The translations under genes and the position numbers were made by a program. This document shows positions 49,899 to 59,363 of a stretch of 64,000 nt of DNA, in pieces. Below the pieces are notes generated by a model, which saw nothing but the letters and a program-made list of their open reading frames with translations, was not told where the DNA came from and did no database searches. The DNA comes from UBA7359 sp964523895 (GTDB taxonomy: Bacteria; Pseudomonadota; Gammaproteobacteria; Eutrophobiales; Eutrophobiaceae): the NCBI GenBank assembly GCA_964523895.1, contig CAZGBJ010000004.1, positions 1-64,000 of the forward strand. Reading direction: 5' to 3'. Each line of letters begins with the position of its first letter. Positions within the stretch are counted from its first letter, which is position 1.

Positions 49899-52800
49899 GT
49901 GAATAAAACAGATAAAAAATCAGAGCAGATTGACAAGATTCGACAGCGTTTTGCTGAGGTGCGTACATCGGATCGCTTTAATCTCACGCGACAGTTTGAG
50001 CAATGTCGAAAGCGGTCTAAAACGACGCAATCTGAGTGGAATGCATTAAGTCGTAAAATTGATGCCTCAATTCAAGTCAGGCTAGATCGAATAGCAAAGT
50101 TACCTAATGCTCATTTCAGTGATGATTTGCCTATCAATCAGCATATCGATGAAATTTCCAATGCATTGGAGAAAAATCAGGTTCTGATAATTTGCGGTGA
50201 AACGGGCTCGGGTAAAACCACGCAGCTTCCCAAATTATGTCTAAAGCTGGGGCGTGGAATTGAGGGTTTTATTGGACATACCCAACCAAGGCGTCTCGCT
50301 GCAAAAACAGTGGCTAAACGAATTGCTGATGAGCTCGAATCCGAGCTGGGAACTCACGTGGGCTATAAAATACGACACCAGGATGTTACGAATAAACACT
50401 CCTATATTAAATTAATGACGGATGGTATTTTGTTAGCTGAACTTCAACAAGATCGTTATTTAAATCAATATGATACCTTGATTATCGATGAGGCACATGA
50501 GCGTAGTCTAAATATTGATTTTATCCTCGGTTATCTAAAACAACTGTTACCCAAGCGGCCAGATTTAAAAGTCATCATTACCTCTGCCACTATTGATGTC
50601 ACTCGTTTTTCAGAACACTTTAACGATGCACCAATAATCGAAGTTTCAGGGCGAAGTTGGCCGGTTGATATCCTATATCGACCGATTGGTGATGAAGAGA
50701 GTGATGAAGAATCTCCTGGGCGCGAAGGCGCTATGCTGGATGCCATACGTGAACTGACGTCATTTGATATGGGAGATATTCTCATTTTTCTGGAGGGAGA
50801 AGGGGAAATTCATGAGACAGATAAATTTCTCCGAAAACAAAACTTAGCTGATACAGATATTTTTCCACTTTATGCACGCTTAAGTTCATCCAGACAAAAC
50901 AAAATATTTGCACCACATAAACGTCGTCATATTGTGCTGGCGACTAATATTGCTGAAACATCGTTGACTATTCCAGATATCCGTTATGTTATTGATACCG
51001 GTATGGCGCGAATCAGTCGTTATAGTTATCGAAGTAAAGTGCAACGTTTGCCTATAGAAAAAGTATCAATGGCGGCAGCAAATCAACGCAAGGGTCGTTG
51101 TGGTCGAACAAGTGAAGGCATTTGTATTCGTTTATATAGTGAAGAAGATTATTTGTCCCGTAGCGAATACACGCAGCCGGAAATATTGCGTACTAATTTG
51201 GCTTCTGTAATTTTACAAATGAAAGCATTGAATATCGGTAAAATTGAAGATTTTCCTTTCATTAATCCACCTGAGAAGAAATTAATCAATGACGGCATGC
51301 GAGTGTTACAAGAAATCAACGCACTGGATAAACAGGACAAACTTACTTCCATCGGTAGAAATATAGCGAGATTTCCACTAGATCCAAGACACGCAAGATT
51401 ATTAATTGCCGCGAATGATTTTAATTGTCTGAATGAAATATTAATCATCGTTGCTGTTTTAAGTATTCAAAGTCCGAGAGAACGCCCTATAGATAAACAG
51501 CAAAAATCAGATGAGTCTCATGAACAATTTGATGATGAAAATTCAGATTTCTTATGGTTTATTAATCTTTGGTATTTTTATCAAAAACAAATAAAAAAAC
51601 TGTCGCAAAATAAAATGAGAAAATTATGTCAGCAAAACTTTTTGTCTTATATGCGAATGCGTGAATGGAGTGATATACATCGACAATTACGTCATGTTTG
51701 TACAGAAATGAAGTTTGCCATTAATAGTGAGTCTGCCAGTTATCATAATATTCATTGTGCCATATTGACCGGCATGCCCAGTCATGTCGCTTTTTTATCG
51801 GACAAACATGAATACACCGGTGCAAGAGACATTAAATTAAATATATTCCCGGCATCAGGTCAGTTTAATAATAAACCAAAATGGATTGTGGCTGCTGATC
51901 TGGTTGAGACGACACGTTTATACGCACGCAATGTCGCACGAATTGAATCAAATTGGTTAATCAATACCGCAAAGCATCTATTAAAGTACGATTATTCAGA
52001 TGCGCACTGGGACAGTAAAAGTGCGCGTGTTGTTGCTCTGCAGAAAATTAGCTTGTATGGCATGACACTGGTTGCAGGAAAGAAAGTTAATTTCGGTTCG
52101 ATTAATCCTGTTGAATCTAAAGCATTATTTATTAGAAATGCACTAGTTGAAGGCGATCTGGAATCCAGCGCTATTTTCTTTAAACATAATAATAAAATTA
52201 TTAATGAAATTAGAGAGCTTGAAGTAAAGTCACGTCGCCCTGATATCGTCGATGAAGACGCTATCACCGATTTTTATAATAAGGCTTTGCCGTTTGATGT
52301 TTATGACGGTCAATCATTCGCAGCATGGGCAAAAAAACTTGATAAAGAACAAAAGCAGGAATTGTTTTTTGATAAAGAATTAATCATGAGCCATGAGGCA
52401 ATTGAAGTTACTGAAGGTTTATTTCCGGATTACGTTCAGTGCGCCGGTATTAATATGCCGTTAGAGTATAAATTTGAACCAGATAAAGAGGATGATGGAC
52501 TTAGTATTGATGTTCCTGTTGCCGTATTAAATCAATTTAATGATAAACAAATGGATTACCTGGTCCCCGGCTTATTAGAAGAAAAGATCGTTGTCTTATT
52601 AAAGTCTTTGCCGAAACAAATAAGAAAAAAGATAGTGCCTGTCCCGGAAACAGCATCAGAATGCGCAAGTAATATTAATAATCACTCAGTATCGTTGAAG
52701 AAAAATTTATCGGCTTATTTATTCAAAACTCGATCTATTGAAATAGATGATAATGATTGGCCAGAAACTGCTTTACCTGAGCATTTAAAAATAAATTATC

Positions 52801-53789
52801 GTGTTATTGATTCAGGGAATACAGTGCTTGCTACAGGTAAAGATATAAGCGTGTTAAAAGAGGAATTTTCCGAAAAGGCGGATAATGCATTTACGCATCT
52901 CTATGAAAATGCTTATGGCACAGAAGAAATATCTTCTTGGGAGTTTGAGGAAATTCTTTTAAAACAGGAAATAGAAATCAACGAAAATAAAATTACAGTT
53001 TATCCGTCCTTAATTGAAGAAGAGGGAAAGATCTATCGACATGCATTCGATAATCAGGACAGTGCAGAATATTATTTAAGAGTAGGCGTAAGAGCGCTGT
53101 TTAAAAAAGAACTCGTAAAAGAAATAAAGTACATGCGAAAAAATCTTCGTAGCATTGAAAAATTGGCATTGATGTATAGCAATATAGGTTCAAAAAAAGA
53201 ATTAATAGATGAAATAGTCAATCTTGCATTAGATGACACATTTTTATACGAAGATGAGCCTATACGAAAAAAAGATCATTTTTATGCAACGCTATCTCAA
53301 GATAAACAGAATTTGTTAATGAACGGAGAAAAGATTTGTGTTCTGTTAGAGACGATATTGGAAAAGCAGGTGCAAGTAATATCCAGACTTTCTGATTCTG
53401 ATATTTTGAAATATGTCGATGCGATTGCTGATATTGAAGAACAGGTGGATTATTTAATCTTTAATGGTTTTATTGAAGACGTTCCTTATAAATATCTTGC
53501 TCAATATCCAAGATACCTTGATTCAGTATTAAAACGAATTGAAAAACTTAAAAGTGGACAGGAAAAAGACAGACAAAATACACTATTGATTGAAGAACAC
53601 TGGAACAGAATCAAGAAATTAGTGGATAATGCCTATGAAACAGATTGTTTTACGACATCCTTAGATGATTATCGCTGGATGATTGAAGAGTTACGAATAT
53701 CCTTGTTTACGCAGGAATTAAAAACAAAAGTACCTGTTTCAATCAAACGTATGGATAAAATGTGGAATGAGCTTCAAAAAACAGAATGA
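49899..53789 (+). CDS. hrpA: ATP-dependent RNA helicase HrpA
   Basis: A 1296-residue DEAH-box helicase, the size of E. coli HrpA. Walker A is G-E-T-G-S-G-K-T (100-107), D-E-A-H is 197-200, then S-A-T-I-D, T-N-I-A-E-T-S-L-T-I-P and Q-R-K-G-R-C-G-R. The large C-terminal DUF3418 part follows. HrpA is implicated in rescuing stalled or collided ribosomes and in mRNA processing. Start is GTG at 49899. The residues before it do not fit the family and no strong ribosome site was seen. It is followed after 20 bases by the antiporter gene, possibly on the same transcript. Confidence 0.92.
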   Translation: MNKTDKKSEQIDKIRQRFAEVRTSDRFNLTRQFEQCRKRSKTTQSEWNALSRKIDASIQVRLDRIAKLPNAHFSDDLPINQHIDEISNALEKNQVLIICGETGSGKTTQLPKLCLKLGRGIEGFIGHTQPRRLAAKTVAKRIADELESELGTHVGYKIRHQDVTNKHSYIKLMTDGILLAELQQDRYLNQYDTLIIDEAHERSLNIDFILGYLKQLLPKRPDLKVIITSATIDVTRFSEHFNDAPIIEVSGRSWPVDILYRPIGDEESDEESPGREGAMLDAIRELTSFDMGDILIFLEGEGEIHETDKFLRKQNLADTDIFPLYARLSSSRQNKIFAPHKRRHIVLATNIAETSLTIPDIRYVIDTGMARISRYSYRSKVQRLPIEKVSMAAANQRKGRCGRTSEGICIRLYSEEDYLSRSEYTQPEILRTNLASVILQMKALNIGKIEDFPFINPPEKKLINDGMRVLQEINALDKQDKLTSIGRNIARFPLDPRHARLLIAANDFNCLNEILIIVAVLSIQSPRERPIDKQQKSDESHEQFDDENSDFLWFINLWYFYQKQIKKLSQNKMRKLCQQNFLSYMRMREWSDIHRQLRHVCTEMKFAINSESASYHNIHCAILTGMPSHVAFLSDKHEYTGARDIKLNIFPASGQFNNKPKWIVAADLVETTRLYARNVARIESNWLINTAKHLLKYDYSDAHWDSKSARVVALQKISLYGMTLVAGKKVNFGSINPVESKALFIRNALVEGDLESSAIFFKHNNKIINEIRELEVKSRRPDIVDEDAITDFYNKALPFDVYDGQSFAAWAKKLDKEQKQELFFDKELIMSHEAIEVTEGLFPDYVQCAGINMPLEYKFEPDKEDDGLSIDVPVAVLNQFNDKQMDYLVPGLLEEKIVVLLKSLPKQIRKKIVPVPETASECASNINNHSVSLKKNLSAYLFKTRSIEIDDNDWPETALPEHLKINYRVIDSGNTVLATGKDISVLKEEFSEKADNAFTHLYENAYGTEEISSWEFEEILLKQEIEINENKITVYPSLIEEEGKIYRHAFDNQDSAEYYLRVGVRALFKKELVKEIKYMRKNLRSIEKLALMYSNIGSKKELIDEIVNLALDDTFLYEDEPIRKKDHFYATLSQDKQNLLMNGEKICVLLETILEKQVQVISRLSDSDILKYVDAIADIEEQVDYLIFNGFIEDVPYKYLAQYPRYLDSVLKRIEKLKSGQEKDRQNTLLIEEHWNRIKKLVDNAYETDCFTTSLDDYRWMIEELRISLFTQELKTKVPVSIKRMDKMWNELQKTE

Positions 53790-53809
53790 ATTCATTGTAG
53801 ATGTAAATT

Positions 53810-54979
53810 ATGACTGAGCAATCAATAGAATTTTCAATATTTTTAATTTTTACTGGCGCTGCTGTTTTTGCGACAGTGGCTTTGTATGCACGACAGGCAA
53901 TGATTGTTGCCTACATTGTGCTTGGTTTAATTCTAGGACCATGGGGATTGGGTTTTGTAAATGACGCAGAATTAATCAGTGACATCTCTAATATTGGCAT
54001 TATCTTTTTACTCTATCTTTTAGGTCTGGACTTACTGCCACAACAATTATGGCAAATGTTAAGAGAAGCGGTTGTCGTTACTCTTGCCAGTTCTGTTGCA
54101 TTCTGTCTGCTTGGTTTTTTAATTGGTTTTGTTTTTGGTTATGAATTATTACAGGCGATGCTTATTGGTGCGGTGATGATGTTTTCAAGTACCATTATTG
54201 GTTTGAAATTATTACCGACGACAACATTGCACCACAAGCATACTGGTCAGATTATAATTAGTATTTTATTAATTCAGGACTTAATTGCTGTTGTTATCCT
54301 TTTATTACTTCAAGGTTATGGTAAAGGCGGGAACCTGGTGGTCGATATAGCACTACAATTGGTCTATTTACCCTTGTTAGCATGTGTTGTTTATCTAATA
54401 GAACGATTTGTATTAATAAAATTAATTCAACGTTTTGACCAAATACATGAATACATCTTTTTATTGGCTATTGCCTGGTGTCTTGGTATCGCTGAGTTGG
54501 CACATTATGTTGGCTTGTCACATGAAATAGGCGCATTGGTTGCAGGTGTTACCCTGGCATCCAGTCCCATCGCACTTTTTATTACGGAACGTTTAAAACC
54601 TTTACGGGATTTCTTCCTTATTATCTTTTTCTTTTCATTGGGTGCTGGTTTTAATATGTCGGTCGTCAATGAAATCTTTGTCCCCGCATTAATACTTGCT
54701 GCAATGGTACTTATTTTTAAGCCGCTTGTTTTTGCCTGGTTATTACAAAAACAAGGAGAAAAGAAAGATGTCTCATTTGAAACAGGTTTCAGATTAGGGC
54801 AGATTAGCGAGTTTTCCTTATTAATCGCCGTGTTAGCGCTTGAATCCGGTTTTATAGATGATAAAACATCGTATTTAATTCAGTTAGCAACCTTGATTAC
54901 TTTTGCCGTGTCGTCATACATTATTGTAATGAAATATCCAACGCCGATTTCAGTGACAGATCGATTACGTAGAGATTAG
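53810..54979 (+). CDS. CPA2-family cation:proton antiporter, short KefB-like
   Basis: A 389-residue membrane protein with about twelve transmembrane segments. It shows the Kef/NhaP2 pattern A-Y-I-V-L-G-L-I-L-G-P-W-G-L-G, then L-L-Y-L-L-G-L-D-L, S-S-T-I-I-G-L-K-L-L-P and I-Q-D-L-I-A-V-V, in which the Q-D pair is the ion-binding site. It lacks the C-terminal RCK/TrkA-N domain of KefB/KefC, as only the membrane domain is present. It lies between hrpA and two small genes on the same strand (6- and 8-base spacings), suggesting an operon. The ion, K+ or Na+, cannot be read. Confidence 0.83.
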   Translation: MTEQSIEFSIFLIFTGAAVFATVALYARQAMIVAYIVLGLILGPWGLGFVNDAELISDISNIGIIFLLYLLGLDLLPQQLWQMLREAVVVTLASSVAFCLLGFLIGFVFGYELLQAMLIGAVMMFSSTIIGLKLLPTTTLHHKHTGQIIISILLIQDLIAVVILLLLQGYGKGGNLVVDIALQLVYLPLLACVVYLIERFVLIKLIQRFDQIHEYIFLLAIAWCLGIAELAHYVGLSHEIGALVAGVTLASSPIALFITERLKPLRDFFLIIFFFSLGAGFNMSVVNEIFVPALILAAMVLIFKPLVFAWLLQKQGEKKDVSFETGFRLGQISEFSLLIAVLALESGFIDDKTSYLIQLATLITFAVSSYIIVMKYPTPISVTDRLRRD

Positions 54980-54984
54980 CTGTA

Positions 54985-55473
54985 ATGAATAGGAAAGTGG
55001 TTCGGCTATTAGTTTATATAGTCTCATTGTTAATGCTTATTTCCGGATTATTTATTGCCGCGGATTATTTTTCATTATTTGGTACTAAACTGGATGTGAG
55101 ACTGGATTTTTCCGAGGTTCGCTTTCGTACTTTGGATGCAGATACTGGCGGTGTTGTTATGAATGTAGGAGTACGTTGCACACAAAAGGGCATTGAGAAC
55201 GCCTGTACTAGGAGAGAGAGTCATCAAGTTGGTGTTGTTTCAGTGCATATCCCTGTACAACGGGTTATCAAAAAAACATTTTTTTTTAAAAAAGAAGAAG
55301 AAATAGTCAAGACACTTGATCCAAATATACATATCATACTGATTCATCATAACCATAGTATCCTGATTAAAACTTTATTGATGGAAGATCTTTATTCAAA
55401 TGGAGTCACTGAGTATGTTGTAAAAATGTCACCAGCAAAACGAGAAGTACTGGAAGAGAATAATAATGAGTGA
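54985..55473 (+). CDS. Uncharacterised membrane-anchored periplasmic protein
   Basis: A 162-residue protein with an N-terminal uncleaved or signal-anchor helix (about 7-28), followed by a soluble part I do not recognise. Two cysteines near residues 70 and 78 (V-R-C-T-Q-K-G-I-E-N-A-C) could form a disulfide. The lysine/glutamate-rich stretch K-K-T-F-F-F-K-K-E-E-E precedes a beta-rich C terminus with a double histidine (I-H-H-N-H). It lies 5 bases after the antiporter gene and overlaps the Rieske-fusion gene by 8 bases. The three probably act together. No function is proposed. Confidence 0.6.
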   Translation: MNRKVVRLLVYIVSLLMLISGLFIAADYFSLFGTKLDVRLDFSEVRFRTLDADTGGVVMNVGVRCTQKGIENACTRRESHQVGVVSVHIPVQRVIKKTFFFKKEEEIVKTLDPNIHIILIHHNHSILIKTLLMEDLYSNGVTEYVVKMSPAKREVLEENNNE

Positions 55474-56107
55474 AGCACTGGATTATTTATTGAAAGTTAG
55501 AAAAGAAGCAATAGAGCCTTATTTCCAATTTCTGAAAGAGGGTGGCAAGCATCTTGATGATAAAACACGTTCATTATTATCTGTAATAACAAAAGTTGAT
55601 GCAAAAACCGAGGCTGGATTAAAACAATATTTAAAAAGAGCATTGAAACAAGGCAATACTGCAGATGAAATACTGGATGCAATGTTGGTATGTACGCCAA
55701 CATTAGGCTTAAGCAAAATTATCTGGGCTATCGATATTATAATTAAAATGGACTTGTCAGAGTTTGATGCTGATGTATTAGTTGGAGCGAAAGAAGCTAA
55801 AAAAAAACAGTGGATTAAATTAAAACCGATTGATGAGATAGAGCAGGGTGTTTCTTATCATAAGGTTGAAGGAAAGAGCTGTTTTATAAATAAAAATGGT
55901 GATGAGATACAAATCTTCGACAGTATGTGCCCACATAGAGAAACAATAATTCCTTGCGATGCAATAGATGGAACAACGCTTGAATGCCCCATGCATCATT
56001 GGAAATTCAACCTGGAAAATGGTGAATGTATAGAAAAAGGGAATTATCAGCCGCTGAATAAGTTAGAACATAAAGTTGAAGATAGTTTTCTTCATGTCTG
56101 TTTATGA
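55466..56107 (+). CDS. CMD-like and Rieske [2Fe-2S] domain fusion protein
   Basis: A 213-residue fusion. Residues about 1-100 match the carboxymuconolactone-decarboxylase/AhpD fold (L-D-D-K-T-R-S-L-L-S-V-I-T-K and A-L-K-Q-G-N-T-A-D-E-I-L-D-A-M-L), but without the AhpD C-x-x-C pair. Residues about 115-213 are a Rieske ferredoxin domain with C155-P-H157 and C174-P-M-H-H177, giving the Cys/His ligands of a [2Fe-2S] cluster. Rieske-type domains of this sort usually pass electrons to oxygenases or act in nitrite-reductase-like proteins. The link to an antiporter operon is unexplained. Overlap with the preceding gene by 8 bases supports co-expression. Confidence 0.78.
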   Translation: MSEALDYLLKVRKEAIEPYFQFLKEGGKHLDDKTRSLLSVITKVDAKTEAGLKQYLKRALKQGNTADEILDAMLVCTPTLGLSKIIWAIDIIIKMDLSEFDADVLVGAKEAKKKQWIKLKPIDEIEQGVSYHKVEGKSCFINKNGDEIQIFDSMCPHRETIIPCDAIDGTTLECPMHHWKFNLENGECIEKGNYQPLNKLEHKVEDSFLHVCL

Positions 56108-56151
56108 ATTCAAGATTTACGAGCTGCCCTCCCAAATTTTAACCTGGCGAC

Positions 56152-56235
56152 CCCACTCAATAGTGGGAGATTCATTAACCTATTTCTTATTTCTGTATAA
56201 TGGTCGGCTAAGACGCGCGCTCTTTTGGAGCGTCT
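56152..56235 (+). promoter_or_regulatory. Hairpins and candidate -10 box before nitroreductase
   Basis: Downstream of the Rieske gene, CCCACT-CAAT-AGTGGG (56152-56167) forms a perfect 6-base stem. A TATAAT at 56196-56201 could be a -10 box, although no -35 at the right distance is clear. A second imperfect hairpin AGACGC...GCGTCT lies at 56211-56235, within the presumed leader. Together these may be a terminator/promoter boundary for the next gene. Confidence 0.3.
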
Positions 56236-56353
56236 GATCTTACCCTAAAAAATTGGCAAAGAGTTTTTGATATATTTCTATGTCTGACATGGGCTGTATG
56301 AAATATTTTATCCATTAGATACCAAGACTAGCAAAACGGGAGTGTGATAACAC

Positions 56354-56956
56354 ATGTTTAATAAGAAAATTGAGACAAAAGCCATTATTCATGAGCTTAT
56401 TGCTTCTCGCTGGAGTGGTCGGGCTTATGATTCCAGCAAAGCTGTAGAGCGTGAACAACTTATTTCATTATTGGAAGCCGCACGTTGGGCGCCTTCCTGT
56501 TATGGCGATCAACCGTGGCGTTTTATTGTTTTTGATCGGATGGTTAATATAGCAGCTTGGGAAAAAGCACAATTGTGTTTGGCAGAAGGCAATCGAGCAT
56601 GGGCTAAACATGCACCAATATTACTTTTGGCATGTGCAGATTCATTAATGTCAAAAAATGGAAACCCAAATCGATGGGGACAATATGATACGGGTGCAGC
56701 ATCAGAGAATTTATGTCTACAAGCGTCAGCATTAGGATTGATGACCCACCAAATGGGTGGTTTTGATGTAGACAAAACGAGAGACACTTTTAACGTGCCC
56801 AATCAATATGAATTAATGGCAATGATAACGGCGGGTTACCAATTACCTGAGAATGAAATCACAGGTGATATGAAAGACAGGGAATATAATGAGCGAGTGC
56901 GAAATCCTATCGGAGATAACTTCTTTGATGGTAGCTGGGATAAAGCAATAGAATAA
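56354..56956 (+). CDS. Nitroreductase-family protein
   Basis: A 200-residue FMN-dependent nitroreductase-fold protein. It shows S-R-W-S-G-R-A-Y-D and L-L-E-A-A-R-W-A-P-S-C-Y-G-D-Q-P-W-R-F-I-V at the FMN-binding site. D-T-G-A-A-S-E-N-L-C-L-Q-A follows, then G-L-M-T-H-Q-M-G-G-F-D. Family members reduce quinones or nitro compounds with NAD(P)H, and physiological substrates are rarely known. It has a long leader, 246 bases after the Rieske gene, and is followed 40 bases later by the MATE gene, so the two may be cotranscribed. Confidence 0.85.
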   Translation: MFNKKIETKAIIHELIASRWSGRAYDSSKAVEREQLISLLEAARWAPSCYGDQPWRFIVFDRMVNIAAWEKAQLCLAEGNRAWAKHAPILLLACADSLMSKNGNPNRWGQYDTGAASENLCLQASALGLMTHQMGGFDVDKTRDTFNVPNQYELMAMITAGYQLPENEITGDMKDREYNERVRNPIGDNFFDGSWDKAIE

Positions 56957-56996
56957 TTCGCAGATTTAATCACTTCTTTTAATACAAATTACTACT

Positions 56997-58331
56997 GTGA
57001 CTGAAAAGAATCAGCATCAGGCATTCTGGTTGATAGCCGGGCCGATGATTATTGGCAATATCAGTATGGCCTTATTAGGACTTGTTGATACTGCAGTTAT
57101 TGGTCATCTGGATACGGCTGTCTATCTCGGTGGTGTTGCAGTTGGCGCAGTTATATTTGATTTCCTGTATTGGGGCATGGGCTTTTTACGCATGGGAACA
57201 ACAGGTATTGCTGCTCAGGCACATGGGAAAGATGATGCCACAGAAACACGTACAATTTTAATGCAGTCAATCATTGTCGGTTTAAGCATTGCTTTTTTAA
57301 TCCTGCTTTTTCAAAAACCTGTTTTTAATATTGGTCTTTCCTTATTGGAAGGCAGTCCCGAAGTTAAACATTATGCTGCTGTATATTGCCAGTGGATGAT
57401 ATGGGGAATGCCGGCATTGATGATTTTGTTTTCTGTGAATGGTTGGTTATTAGGAATGCAGAATGCAATGGCAGTCTTGCATATAGGTATCATCGTTAAT
57501 GTGATCAATATTATTCTCGACGTTGTGTTTGTCGTTTATATGGATATGGATGTGCGCGGCGTTGCGTTAGCCACAGTCATTTCACAATATAGCGGTGTAG
57601 TTCTGGCGTTTATTATCATTAATAAGCAATTAGCAAAGCAATCTGGCGAATGGTTACTCGAAAAAATATTGAATCTTAAAAAATTGCGACTGTTTCTCAG
57701 TTTAAACCACGATATTTTTATTCGAACTATTTGTTTGATCCTGGTATTTGCTTTTTTTACCCGAGAAGGCGCAAAACATGGCGATTTGGTGCTTGCCGCA
57801 AATTCGATATTAATGAAGTTTTATTTATTAATGGCTTTAGCATTAGATGGCTTTAACCATGCGGCTGAAGCTTTAGTTGGAAAAGCAATTGGACAAAAGA
57901 ATAGGGCGCTATTTAATAAGGTAGTATCACTCACATTAAAATGGTCTTTAGTCTTCGGATTGTTTTTTACCTTATTTTACTGGCTTGCAGGCAAAGGCAT
58001 GGTTTATTTATTAACCGATATTGATTCGGTTCGGGAAATTGCTTTGCTTTATTTACCCTGGATGATTGCTTTGCCTTTAGTTTCTGTCTGGTGTTTTTTG
58101 TTAGATGGTATTTTCATTGGTGCAACACGCGGTCCGGAAATGAGAAATTCAATGTTAATTTGCACCTTTATTTTCTTTTTGCCACTTTGGTATGTATTTC
58201 AATTTATGGGAAATCATGGTTTGTGGTTGGCATTTACAATATTTATTGCCGTACGCGGTGTTGTGTTAGGAATTTATTATTTTCATATTGAAAAGAAAGA
58301 AGGGTTTATCCATGTAAGTAATACAGTTTAA
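56997..58331 (+). CDS. MATE-family efflux transporter (DinF-like)
   Basis: A 444-residue, 12-helix MATE transporter of usual length. The N terminus W-L-I-A-G-P-M-I-I-G-N-I-S-M-A-L-L-G-L-V-D-T-A-V-I-G-H-L is characteristic, with the F-L-R-M-G-T-T-G-I-A-A-Q motif typical of the DinF branch. A-L-D-G-F-N-H-A-A-E-A-L-V-G follows in the second half. It exports drugs or organic cations using a proton or Na+ gradient. Start is GTG at 56997. No strong ribosome site precedes it. It ends with 4 bases shared with hslR on the other strand. Confidence 0.87.
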   Translation: MTEKNQHQAFWLIAGPMIIGNISMALLGLVDTAVIGHLDTAVYLGGVAVGAVIFDFLYWGMGFLRMGTTGIAAQAHGKDDATETRTILMQSIIVGLSIAFLILLFQKPVFNIGLSLLEGSPEVKHYAAVYCQWMIWGMPALMILFSVNGWLLGMQNAMAVLHIGIIVNVINIILDVVFVVYMDMDVRGVALATVISQYSGVVLAFIIINKQLAKQSGEWLLEKILNLKKLRLFLSLNHDIFIRTICLILVFAFFTREGAKHGDLVLAANSILMKFYLLMALALDGFNHAAEALVGKAIGQKNRALFNKVVSLTLKWSLVFGLFFTLFYWLAGKGMVYLLTDIDSVREIALLYLPWMIALPLVSVWCFLLDGIFIGATRGPEMRNSMLICTFIFFLPLWYVFQFMGNHGLWLAFTIFIAVRGVVLGIYYFHIEKKEGFIHVSNTV

Positions 58332-58747
58332 TCGCTGTTTTCCTTGTCTTGATTAATTCGAGTAAAACGGATGATTTCGCGTCTATTGCGTTTTGTTGGT
58401 CTGCCAACTGTTCTTGGGTATGAAGCGGCATCTGCCTTAATTTGTTGTGCTAGTTCTTCTCGTGCTTGAATGCTGTCTTTATCTTCCTTGTATAGATGTA
58501 CAGCCAGGCTTGCGGAGAGTCGATTATTAGTCAACTTTAGAAGTGTAATTGTATATTGATAAGGTGTTTTGCGTATTTGAACTTCATCGCCGACACGAAC
58601 AATCTTTGCTGCTTTTACTGGCGAATCGTTAACACGAATTTTATTTCCTTTGATCGCGCTAGCGGCCTGAGCACGCGTTTTATAAAAACGGGCACACCAT
58701 AACCATTTATCAAGTCGCATTGTGTATATTGTTTCACTTCTAGCCAA
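58328..58747 (-). CDS. hslR: Hsp15-like S4-domain RNA-binding protein
   Basis: A 139-residue basic protein. The N-terminal S4 domain is R-L-D-K-W-L-W-C-A-R-F-Y-K-T-R-A-Q-A-A-S-A-I-K-G-N-K-I-R-V-N-D. It binds stalled 50S subunits carrying nascent chains, as Hsp15 does in E. coli. The C-terminal K-R-N-R-R-E-I-I-R-F-T-R tail is basic. Typical length. It is the only gene of its strand here, convergent with the MATE gene, divergent from moaB. Confidence 0.86.
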   Translation of the reverse strand: MARSETIYTMRLDKWLWCARFYKTRAQAASAIKGNKIRVNDSPVKAAKIVRVGDEVQIRKTPYQYTITLLKLTNNRLSASLAVHLYKEDKDSIQAREELAQQIKADAASYPRTVGRPTKRNRREIIRFTRINQDKENSD

Positions 58748-58814
58748 TGGAATTTCCCTGTGTTTTTAGTATTTACTGCATTATGATGGTAATTATTAAA
58801 CGAGTATAAATATT

Positions 58815-59345
58815 ATGACTGAAAACAAATCTGAAAGAGAGTTTATTCCTCTCAATATTGCTGTTTTGACTGTTTCTGATTCAAGAACTGAAGAAACAGA
58901 CAAGTCGGGAAGGCGTTTAGTTGAGCGACTTGAAGAGCAGGGGCATAAACTGTATGAAAAAAAGATAGTTCCAGACGATATCTACCAAATACGTGCCGAA
59001 GCCTCTAAATGGATTGCTGATGAGCAAGTACAAGTCGTATTAACAACAGGTGGAACTGGTGTGACAGGGAGAGATGGGACACCTGAAGCAGTCAGCATTC
59101 TTTTCGATAAAGTAATCGATGGTTTTGGCGAAACCTTTCGTTCTATTTCCTATCAACAGATAAAAACATCAACTATGCAATCGCGCGCTATTGCAGGCGT
59201 GGCAAATGGAACGTATCTTTTTTGTATGCCTGGCTCTATGGGTGCGTGTACTACGGCATGGGATGAGTTAATTCAACATCAACTCGATTATAGAACACGC
59301 CCATGTAACCTTGTTGAGTTGATGCCGAGACTAAAAGAAAAATAG
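58815..59345 (+). CDS. moaB: Molybdenum cofactor biosynthesis protein B
   Basis: A 176-residue MogA/MoaB-fold protein. T-V-S-D-S-R-T-E-E-T-D-K-S-G, T-T-G-G-T-G-V-T-G-R-D-G-T-P-E-A and M-P-G-S-M-G-A-C match the family that adenylylates molybdopterin before metal insertion. It stands 14 kb away from the main Moco block. In W-using organisms such proteins can serve tungsten-cofactor assembly. The start ATG is at 58815 with a weak ribosome site. Confidence 0.9.
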   Translation: MTENKSEREFIPLNIAVLTVSDSRTEETDKSGRRLVERLEEQGHKLYEKKIVPDDIYQIRAEASKWIADEQVQVVLTTGGTGVTGRDGTPEAVSILFDKVIDGFGETFRSISYQQIKTSTMQSRAIAGVANGTYLFCMPGSMGACTTAWDELIQHQLDYRTRPCNLVELMPRLKEK

Positions 59346-59363
59346 ATATCATTGCACGATTGT

